Under the pieces are notes generated by a model that ran no database searches, was not told the origin of the DNA, and saw only the letters and a list, made by a program, of their open reading frames with translations. From contig RFPW01000017.1 of the NCBI GenBank assembly GCA_009925965.1, positions 1-20,210 of the forward strand: 20,210 bases of DNA, read 5' to 3'. Origin of the DNA: Betaproteobacteria bacterium. Its GTDB lineage: Bacteria > Pseudomonadota > Gammaproteobacteria > Burkholderiales > Burkholderiaceae_E. This document shows positions 15,024-20,210 of the stretch, in pieces. The translations under genes were made by a program, and so were the position numbers. Position 1 is the stretch's first letter. Each line of letters starts with the position of its first letter.

Positions 15024-15841
15024 CAGGACGGGCTCCGGGTAATCAAGGTCGAGGGCGGGATAGGCTTTGAAAAGAACGGGACCCGACGGCGCCACAGCGC
15101 GAAGGCCTGTGCGTGGATACGGGCGATTACGCCCAGGGTAAAGAGCGGGTATCGCAGCAAGGCGCGGCGCGCCGACGCCTGGTCAAGAGCCTCGGGCGTT
15201 CCTGACAGGCTGGTCCGCAGGAGCGCCTGGCCGACGCCATTGTCGAGATCAATTCGGGCGACCCAGCGGTCGTGGCGTCCATGAAATCGAAAGCGATAGC
15301 GACCTTCAATTGCTGCAAACGGGGAGACGTGGAAGGCCTTGCGCGCACTCAATTCCGCGCCGCCGCGCAGGGGCTCGCCACGCTGATGCAAAAGGTAGCC
15401 GTGGCGCTCGCCAAAGGTGTTGTGCACCTCGGCTAGGATCGCGATTCGCTGGCCGGCCGCGTTATGGCAATGCCAGAAGCTGACCGGCTTAAAGCTGTAG
15501 CCAAATACTCGGGGAAAGGTGTCGAGCCAGACGGGTCCGTCTGCAACCAAGTCAGACTCCGCCAGCCGTTCGCGAATCCAGACCTGACAAGGCGTTCGAC
15601 CATCGCCATGGTCGGATTCATAAAACGACAAGGGCGCGGCACGATTCAGTCCGAAGAGACGGGTACCTGACCGCACCTGACCGAGCCGGTGAATGGGCAC
15701 CCGAATAAAAAATGCGGGGTAGTTAAAGGCGTGGACGACCGGCGACAAGCGGGTATGGCGAACTTCCCCAAACGCGATTTGTAAACCAGCGATTTGTAAA
15801 CCAGCGGACACAATCGGCGGTCGGGTTGAGGATAAGCGCAT
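15023..15841 (-). CDS. DUF1365 family protein
   Basis: 272 residues from ATG 15841, which has AAGGGA (15852-15847) five bases upstream. A TTG at 15865 overlapping the amine-oxidase stop (TTGA) is the alternative. Typical DUF1365 opening FGEVRHTRLSPVVHAFNYPAFFI, then FPRVFGYSFKPVSFWHCH and AEVHNTFGERHGYLL. The family sits almost always between an FAD amine oxidase and a Cfa-like methyltransferase, as here, and is presumed to take part in fatty acyl modification; its reaction is not settled. The N-terminus holds an exact five-residue duplication (AGLQI twice). The stop overlaps the next gene as TGATG. Confidence 0.92.
   Translation of the reverse strand: MRLSSTRPPIVSAGLQIAGLQIAFGEVRHTRLSPVVHAFNYPAFFIRVPIHRLGQVRSGTRLFGLNRAAPLSFYESDHGDGRTPCQVWIRERLAESDLVADGPVWLDTFPRVFGYSFKPVSFWHCHNAAGQRIAILAEVHNTFGERHGYLLHQRGEPLRGGAELSARKAFHVSPFAAIEGRYRFRFHGRHDRWVARIDLDNGVGQALLRTSLSGTPEALDQASARRALLRYPLFTLGVIARIHAQAFALWRRRVPFFSKPIPPSTLITRSPS
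15774..15803 (-). repeat. 15-bp tandem duplication in the DUF1365 gene
   Basis: The 15 bases GCGATTTGTAAACCA occur twice in a row on the + strand (about 15775-15804) and encode AGLQI-AGLQI just before the conserved domain. Confidence 0.85.
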
Positions 15842-15861
15842 CAGAATCCCTTGAGCAATCG

Positions 15862-17334
15862 TCAAGCGACGAGTGCCTCGGTCACTTCACGGGCCTCACT
15901 GAATTCATCGGACTCACCGGCTTTGTTCGCCTGGCCGCGAAGCTGAGCCAGGATGGAATCCGCCGCTTCCTGGCCGGCCCGCAGTCCGTCCTCATGGAAC
16001 CCGTATCCCGCCCAAGCGCCCGCGAACCAAACCCCGTTCTTGCCCTGAATGGTCGGCAGCTCTTCTTGTGCCGCCAGAGCCTCCAGATCAAAGACGGGGT
16101 GGGCAAAGTCAAAGCGGCCCAGAACGCTGGACGGCGCGGGCTCGCTCAACGGATTCAGGCTCACAAATAGGGGCTGTTTGAAGGGGAGCGGCTGGAGTTC
16201 CTGAAGCCAGTACGAGACCGACACGGACGCAGGTGCCGACGCGGATACGGGGGTGGACGTGGAGGTGGACGTGGAGGCGGACGTCGATTGGGCCCCGCTC
16301 GAGCGGGACTTGGCATCGAGCGAATGATCGCCGCGACGTGTCAGGTAATTCCAGGCCCCCCAAGCCCTTCTGCGCCGTGGCATGAGTGCCGGGTCGGTGT
16401 GCAGGATGGCTTGGTTGGATTGGGTACGCAGCGCGCCGAGAATCCGGGCCTCTGCCGGGCTCGGGTGCTCAAGAGTCGCGAGCGATTGCCCGGCATGAGC
16501 GGCCATCAACACGGCGTCGAATGGCGCCGTTTCGGCCCCTGAATCCGGGGTTTGTGCCGTGACCCAGACTTGATTTCCCGATCGATTGACTCTGGTGACG
16601 CGGCTGTTCAAGTGGACTTGGCTGCCAAGTGCGCGCAGGCGCTTCAGGATGGCGTCAACATACTGACGGGAGCCACCCGCCACCGTGTACCACTGCGGTC
16701 GGTCAAAAATCTGCAAGAGGCCGTGGTTATCACAAAAGCGGGCGAAGCTAACCGCTGGAAACCCCAGAATGGTTTCGACTGGGCAGGACCAAATCGCACC
16801 GGCCATGGGGAGCAGGTAATCATCGCGAAGGGCTTGACTGTACTTGCCTTCACGCAAAAGACCATCAAGCGTCAGCGCACGGGATGCTTCGGTGGGCGCG
16901 CGCGCGAGTGCGGTCGCCTCGCGATTAAAGCGCACCATGTCAAGTAGCATGGTCCAAAACCGGGGGCGAACGAGATTGCTGGGCTGGGCGAAAACCGCTC
17001 GCAAATCGTCTTTGCCGCACCACTCCAGATCGTGTGGACCGATCGAGACGGCAAAGCTCATGTTGGACGGCGCGGTCTGGACCTTAAGATCGTCAAACAG
17101 GGCAAGCAATCGGGGGTAGGTTCGATGATTGAAGACCAAGAAGCCGACATCAACGGGATGTGTCATGCCCTCCAGTGCGACATCGACGCTATGGGCATGC
17201 CCGCCCGCGACAGTCCCCGCCTCGTAAAGCACAACCTCGCAACTGGGCGCAAGCCGATGCGCAGCCCCGAGCCCGGTAATTCCGGCGCCGACAATTGCAA
17301 CCCGTGGTCTCGCGCCGCCCCCATGCAAGATCAC
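15862..17334 (-). CDS. FAD/NAD(P)-binding amine-oxidase-like protein
   Basis: 490 residues. N-terminal Rossmann loop VAIVGAGITGLGAAHRL (12-28) with YEAGTVAGGHAHS after it, and a C-terminal FAD motif NGVWFAGAWAGYGFHEDGL (about 433-451). This is the flavin amine-oxidase-like protein found with DUF1365 and Cfa-like enzymes, thought to oxidise or desaturate membrane fatty acyl chains. It is larger than the usual 420-450 residues because of a Ser/Thr/Ala-rich insertion at about 341-373, between AWNYL and YWLQEL, encoded by hexamer repeats, plus an acidic tail. Start GTG 17334 overlaps the folE2 stop (GTGA); stop overlaps the DUF1365 region. Confidence 0.92.
   Translation of the reverse strand: MILHGGGARPRVAIVGAGITGLGAAHRLAPSCEVVLYEAGTVAGGHAHSVDVALEGMTHPVDVGFLVFNHRTYPRLLALFDDLKVQTAPSNMSFAVSIGPHDLEWCGKDDLRAVFAQPSNLVRPRFWTMLLDMVRFNREATALARAPTEASRALTLDGLLREGKYSQALRDDYLLPMAGAIWSCPVETILGFPAVSFARFCDNHGLLQIFDRPQWYTVAGGSRQYVDAILKRLRALGSQVHLNSRVTRVNRSGNQVWVTAQTPDSGAETAPFDAVLMAAHAGQSLATLEHPSPAEARILGALRTQSNQAILHTDPALMPRRRRAWGAWNYLTRRGDHSLDAKSRSSGAQSTSASTSTSTSTPVSASAPASVSVSYWLQELQPLPFKQPLFVSLNPLSEPAPSSVLGRFDFAHPVFDLEALAAQEELPTIQGKNGVWFAGAWAGYGFHEDGLRAGQEAADSILAQLRGQANKAGESDEFSEAREVTEALVA
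16213..16314 (-). repeat. Low-complexity insertion with GTGGAC/GTGGAG hexamers in the amine-oxidase gene
   Basis: On the + strand alternating GTGGAC and GTGGAG hexamers around 16250-16285 encode STSTSTST; flanking degenerate copies encode SASAPASVSVS. The whole insertion is about 33 residues between two conserved strands of the oxidase. Confidence 0.85.
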
Positions 17335-18149
17335 GCAGCGGCCCGGGGTCCGGTCTTGTCGTGTTCGATCCGCGCGTAGGCAGAGTGATTGTGGATCGAC
17401 TCGAAGTTCTCGCTGTCGACCGCCCAGGCTTCGATGACCTCGATTGCGTCGAGAGCCAACGCGACATCACGAACCAGATCCTCGACAAATTTAGGGTTGT
17501 CGTAGGCGCGTTCCGTGACGTACTTCTCGTCGGGGCGCTTGAGCAAGCCCCAAAGTTCACATGAGGCGGCCTGTTCTGCGATCCGGATCAGATTTTCGAC
17601 GGCCAAGGTAGCGCCCGGGACCAAGCGGGCTTCGATCGTGACGTGCGAACGCTGATTGTGAGCGCCGTAGTCGGAAATCTTCTTCGAGCAAGGGCACAGG
17701 CTCGTGACCGGTACGACCACGCGCACGGTCACTCTGGTCACGCCCCCCGCGCGGCGCGCGGTCAAGGTCACGTCATGGTCAAGCAGGCTTTCCACACCCG
17801 AGACGGGTGCTGCCTTTCGGACAAAGAGGGGGAATTGAAGAATGATGTCGCCGCTATCAGCCTCGAGTCGGGCCAGCATGACCTCCAGCATCGATGCCAG
17901 TCCCAGGGGGTCGACTGGGGTTTTGTGCGCCTCCAGGACTTCGAGGAACCGAGACATGTGGGTCCCCTTGACGTCCGCTGACAAGCCGACCGTCATTTCA
18001 ATCATGGCGACGGAAGGCTGTGGCCCCGCAACCGCCGCAATCATCAGGGGGTGTCGGACGCCGCGGATTCCAACGCGTTGGATGGCGAGTTGACGAGTAT
18101 CCGCGTTCGACTGGACGTCGGGCAGTTGGAATTTTTCAGGCGCATTCAT
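17331..18149 (-). CDS. folE2: GTP cyclohydrolase FolE2 (type IB)
   Basis: 272 residues. Converts GTP to 7,8-dihydroneopterin triphosphate for folate and related pterins. Family motifs: KGTHMSRF (61-68), SLCPCSK (150-156, containing the likely metal-ligand/catalytic cysteine), HNQRS (164-168), KYVTERAYDNP and ESIHNHSAYA (250-259). ATG 18149 has GGAG eight bases upstream. Type IB enzymes can use metals other than zinc and are often used when zinc is scarce; I saw no convincing Zur box upstream. It is the first gene of the run leading into the lipid-modification block (GTGA overlap with the oxidase gene). Confidence 0.97.
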   Translation of the reverse strand: MNAPEKFQLPDVQSNADTRQLAIQRVGIRGVRHPLMIAAVAGPQPSVAMIEMTVGLSADVKGTHMSRFLEVLEAHKTPVDPLGLASMLEVMLARLEADSGDIILQFPLFVRKAAPVSGVESLLDHDVTLTARRAGGVTRVTVRVVVPVTSLCPCSKKISDYGAHNQRSHVTIEARLVPGATLAVENLIRIAEQAASCELWGLLKRPDEKYVTERAYDNPKFVEDLVRDVALALDAIEVIEAWAVDSENFESIHNHSAYARIEHDKTGPRAAA

Positions 18150-18444
18150 GTCGGAAACTCCGTTAATCGGCAGGGAAAAGCAGTCTCGGTCGGATCGGAA
18201 CCGCGACGCACGGACCCCGCCAGCAGGTGTCCGGACGACTGATAAGACGCTGTGACTTAATTTGGTCTGCGGAAAAACGTAAACCTATCAAAGATGCCAA
18301 GACCCGTTTGCGGCCGCGGTTATTCCGTTGCCACCAAAACCGACGGGTTGGATCAAACGCTCAGCAGACGGACCATTCTGGCGCGCAAATTCTAGGACCG
18401 TCAAGACCGGGGAATTGCGGAGGTCGGCTGGCGGATGCGCCAGG
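18150..18444 (-). other. Gap between phaM-like gene and folE2
   Basis: No gene is supported in these 295 bases. A perfect 6-bp hairpin (CTGGCG-GATG-CGCCAG, 18428-18443) stands directly after the phaM-like stop but lacks a T-tract, so terminator function is uncertain. The AT-richer stretch 18255-18300 may hold the folE2 promoter on the - strand, but I could not identify a convincing -35/-10 pair. Confidence 0.5.
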
Positions 18445-19125
18445 TCAGTTTTTTGGCCCCTTCGCTGAGTTGGAGCGTGCGTTGTTGGGCGTCCCGTGTC
18501 CATCTGCGGGCGGGGCCGAGCCCGATTGCGTGGCGGGGCGTCGTCCGAATTCGGCGGCTGAACGCGCGTTTGACGGGTTGCTTGCAGTGTGACTTGCTGG
18601 CGCGGGTTCTTCGCGCGCGGTGGTTGGGGCTGGTTGGTCGCCCGACCCAGTTGGATGGTGGCGGTTGGCGGCCTCGGTCATCTGGCGAAAAGGTTGCTGC
18701 AGAAAGTCCCACCAAAGGGCCGCTTGCGCAGCCGCGATTGAAGAGCCTGATGGGTTGTCCGCTGGCGGCGCGCTATTCAAACTCGGACCCGGACCCGGAT
18801 TCGCTGATGGGTTGACCGGTTGGTTCACGGCAGCGCTGGTCGCAGGTGCGCTTGCCACCAACGCCCCGGCTTTGGTAAACGCCTGAAATGCCGCCACCGT
18901 ATTGCGTTGGATTTCCAGGGTTTGGATCGTTGTCTGCAACATGGTTTGGTTCAACTGCAGCCACTGCTCGACGACCCGGAGGTCGGCAATCCGGCGGTCA
19001 ATTTCGCCGGTATCCATGGTCGGCTGCAGCGAAGACGGAACGTTCATCCCGGACCAAGTCTTGCGCATCATCTCGACCGCGTCGAACATCGAACTTAAAC
19101 CGGGACCATGTGCTTGGGTTGCCAT
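18445..19125 (-). CDS. phaM: PhaM-like polyhydroxyalkanoate granule-associated protein
   Basis: 226 residues. The N-terminal 85 residues match the PhaM family: FDAVEMMRKTW, then DTGEIDRRIADLRVVEQWLQ and LNQTMLQTTIQTLEIQRNTV. In Cupriavidus necator PhaM activates PHA synthase PhaC1 and ties granules to the nucleoid through a basic C-terminal tail. Here the remaining 140 residues are Pro/Ala/Ser/Asn-rich and disordered, with a short helical patch IAAAQAALWWDFLQQPFRQMTEA in the middle. The tail is only mildly basic and lacks obvious lysine-alanine repeats, so DNA binding is doubtful. ATG 19125 has AAGG seven bases upstream. It suggests that the host makes PHA. Confidence 0.8.
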   Translation of the reverse strand: MATQAHGPGLSSMFDAVEMMRKTWSGMNVPSSLQPTMDTGEIDRRIADLRVVEQWLQLNQTMLQTTIQTLEIQRNTVAAFQAFTKAGALVASAPATSAAVNQPVNPSANPGPGPSLNSAPPADNPSGSSIAAAQAALWWDFLQQPFRQMTEAANRHHPTGSGDQPAPTTAREEPAPASHTASNPSNARSAAEFGRRPATQSGSAPPADGHGTPNNARSNSAKGPKN

Positions 19126-19467
19126 GTCTAGCCTTGCTCGCGAGTGTGGCCCTGCAAAATGCCGACCTTACTGTTTTGGACGATAGCAGATGCGCGAACG
19201 CAAAAGCTTGCTCCATTGGGCTTAGCGAAGCGTCTTGAAACGCCTGTAAGCACATGTAAGGAGTGTTTGCCTGCGTAAAACGACGTGCAGTGGGCGACTC
19301 AAAGGTGTGTGATGCAAGGTTGGAAACGACCGAAACCAAGCTTGACTCAGATTGCTGGAGGCAACCAAACCATGACTCGTGAATCAAGGCGACACCATTC
19401 AACGATGCACCCTCTGCCCCCATTCACAGTGCCCCTACTGACGGCCCACAACCCGAAGGCTCTGACG
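19126..19467. promoter_or_regulatory. Divergent intergenic region with TGTAAG direct repeat
   Basis: The 342 bases between the phaM-like gene and the EF-hand gene hold no supported gene. On the + strand TTGAAA (19235-19240) may be a -35, with TAAGGA at 19257-19262 as a weak -10 after 16 bases. Two TGTAAG hexamers, at 19245-19250 and 19255-19260, lie exactly 10 bases apart, a layout used by OmpR-type response regulators. The leader to the start codon would be about 200 bases long. Confidence 0.3.
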
Positions 19468-19980
19468 ATGAGTCGGGCGATTGCCTTCGTGCTTGCGGGC
19501 GGATTGTTGCTGGCAGCGGGGGCTCGCGCCCAAACGTCCGCGATTCGTACTGAAGAACGCACTGAAGATCGTACTGAAGCTCGCACCGAAAACCGCAATG
19601 AATCCAGGTCCGACAGCGCCACGAACCCCCAGCGGATGGGGGGCCCCATGGGTCATCACCGCCCGGGTTCGCCTGGCCATGGCCATGGCCATGGGCCTCG
19701 TCATCCGATGATGGGCTGGATGCTAGGCCGCATGGATACGGACCGCGATGGGGCAATCAGTCGGGCCGAGCTTGAGGCCGAGCACCAGCGTCATGCTGCG
19801 CTCTTCGAGCAGGCTGACGCCGATCATGACGGCAAGGTCACCGCTGACGAAATGCGCGCCTTCCACGGGCGGCACTGGAAAGAGCGGCGCATGGAACAGC
19901 GCCGCGAAGGTCGGCCTGGCCCAGCCCCCGAGGTGGAATTGCCGGCGCGCCCATCCCAGGGGGGCGAGCCCGCTCGCTAG
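19468..19980 (+). CDS. Periplasmic EF-hand calcium-binding protein
   Basis: 170 residues from ATG 19468, which has GAAGG (19455-19459) eight bases upstream and begins a clear signal peptide (SRAIAFVLAGGLLLAAGARAQ) with an A-R-A cleavage site; a longer frame from 19285 would bury it. After the signal peptide comes a tetrapeptide repeat (RTEERTEDRTEARTEN), then a Gly/His/Met-rich region with GHGHGHG, then two full EF-hand loops: DTDRDGAISRAE and DADHDGKVTADE, each with D1, D3, D5, G6 and E12. The end is Arg/Pro-rich. It resembles exported EF-hand proteins of unknown role in proteobacteria. Calcium binding is well supported; the His-rich part may bind transition metals (inference). Confidence 0.88.
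   Translation: MSRAIAFVLAGGLLLAAGARAQTSAIRTEERTEDRTEARTENRNESRSDSATNPQRMGGPMGHHRPGSPGHGHGHGPRHPMMGWMLGRMDTDRDGAISRAELEAEHQRHAALFEQADADHDGKVTADEMRAFHGRHWKERRMEQRREGRPGPAPEVELPARPSQGGEPAR
19546..19611 (+). repeat. 12-bp in-frame repeats in the EF-hand gene
   Basis: About five units of CGNACTGAAGMN encode R-T/N-E-x tetrapeptides directly after the signal peptide. The first four are well conserved, later ones diverge. Confidence 0.85.
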
Positions 19981-20105
19981 GGTGTCCACATTGGCTGCCC
20001 GTTCTTCTCCCCGTCATTCGCGCTGTTTGAGACTTTCCCCTGGCCAATCGGCTCCTTTCTGCACAATTACCGTCACCGCAGGTCATGCTCAAAGCACCGC
20101 GCGGT

Positions 20106-20141
20106 TTGACAACTGCATCGGGCGCGCGAATAATGGCCGGC
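20106..20141 (+). promoter_or_regulatory. Near-consensus sigma-70 promoter of tRNA-Tyr
   Basis: TTGACA at 20106-20111, a 17-base spacer and AATAAT at 20129-20134. Transcription would start near 20141, about eight bases before the tRNA. The bases after the -10 (GGCCGGC) form a GC-rich discriminator, typical of tRNA/rRNA promoters under stringent control. Confidence 0.85.
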
Positions 20142-20148
20142 TTCCCGT

Positions 20149-20210
20149 GGAGGGGTGCCCGAGTGGTTAAAGGGGGCAGACTGTAAATCTGTTGGCCTTG
20201 CGCCTACGCT
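20149..20210 (+). tRNA. tRNA-Tyr (GUA), 3' end cut by window edge
   Basis: Begins with acceptor strand GGAGGGG at 20149, then TG, a D-arm (CCCGAGTGGTTAAAGGGG), an anticodon arm GCAGA-CTGTAAA-TCTGT with anticodon GTA at 20183-20185, and the start of a long variable arm as expected for a class II tRNA-Tyr. The T-arm and 3' acceptor strand lie outside the window. In betaproteobacteria tRNA-Tyr commonly leads a tRNA-tuf-secE-nusG block, which may follow. Confidence 0.95.

Noticed and set aside
18150..18300. Zur box or ECF11/ChrR-type promoter upstream of folE2
   Set aside because: Read on both strands; no convincing palindrome or correctly spaced -35/-10 pair was found.
18428..18443. Hairpin after the phaM-like gene as intrinsic terminator
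   Set aside because: The 6-bp stem is perfect but no T-tract follows; kept only as a note in the gap entry.
19285..19467. N-terminal extension of the EF-hand protein from 19285
   Set aside because: It would place 61 polar residues before a clear signal peptide; ATG 19468 has a good ribosome site.

Overview
The window looks like chromosomal DNA of a GC-rich betaproteobacterium, probably Burkholderiales or a neighbour. This rests on gene content and order: a SIS protein followed by DolP; the block dacA - D-amino-acid transaminase - ybeD - lipB - lipA; birA near rfaE2; a PhaM-type PHA granule protein; folE2; and a tRNA-Tyr gene at the right edge. There is no phage, insertion sequence, CRISPR array or rRNA. 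Codon use looks even throughout, so this is a mostly ordinary core region with some unusual details.

Layout. (1) Bases 2-1862, + strand: 5'-cut SIS protein (DiaA/GmhA family), DolP lipoprotein and a membrane-anchored TlpA-like thioredoxin. (2) Bases 1913-8196, - strand, transcribed leftwards: VanZ-like membrane protein, thioredoxin-like [2Fe-2S] ferredoxin, alpha/beta hydrolase, DacA, D-amino-acid transaminase, YbeD, LipB and LipA. Many of these overlap by 4-8 bases. (3) Bases 8268-9674, + strand: biotin protein ligase fused in frame to a gamma-glutamylcyclotransferase/AIG2-like domain. (4) Bases 9711-18149, - strand, a tightly packed run: folE2, FAD amine oxidase, DUF1365 protein, a frameshifted cyclopropane-fatty-acid-synthase-like methyltransferase, MFS transporter, SDR, SnoaL/NTF2-like protein, diiron ferritin-like protein and rfaE2. 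(5) Bases 18445-19125, - strand: PhaM-like protein. Then, on the + strand, a periplasmic EF-hand protein and the start of tRNA-Tyr behind a near-consensus promoter.

How the genes work together. LipB and LipA make lipoyl groups, with YbeD beside them. The transaminase and DacA act on D-amino acids and peptidoglycan. The SIS protein and RfaE2 could both serve ADP-heptose/LPS synthesis, although the SIS protein may be a DnaA regulator instead. The amine oxidase - DUF1365 - Cfa-like - MFS - SDR - SnoaL block resembles the lipid-modifying clusters that other proteobacteria keep under oxidative-stress sigma factors. Here it is headed by folE2 and followed by an acyl-desaturase-like diiron protein, and its methyltransferase is broken by an apparent 7-base loss.

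Most distinctive features. First, the BirA-AIG2 fusion stands where relatives usually have coaX. Second, short tandem repeats are frequent. Both convergent gene junctions are filled by arrays with a TAAGC core that supply the stop codons. Three unrelated proteins carry 12-bp (four-residue) in-frame repeats, and two more carry 6-bp or 15-bp repeats. I did not find a clear undescribed defence or mobile system.
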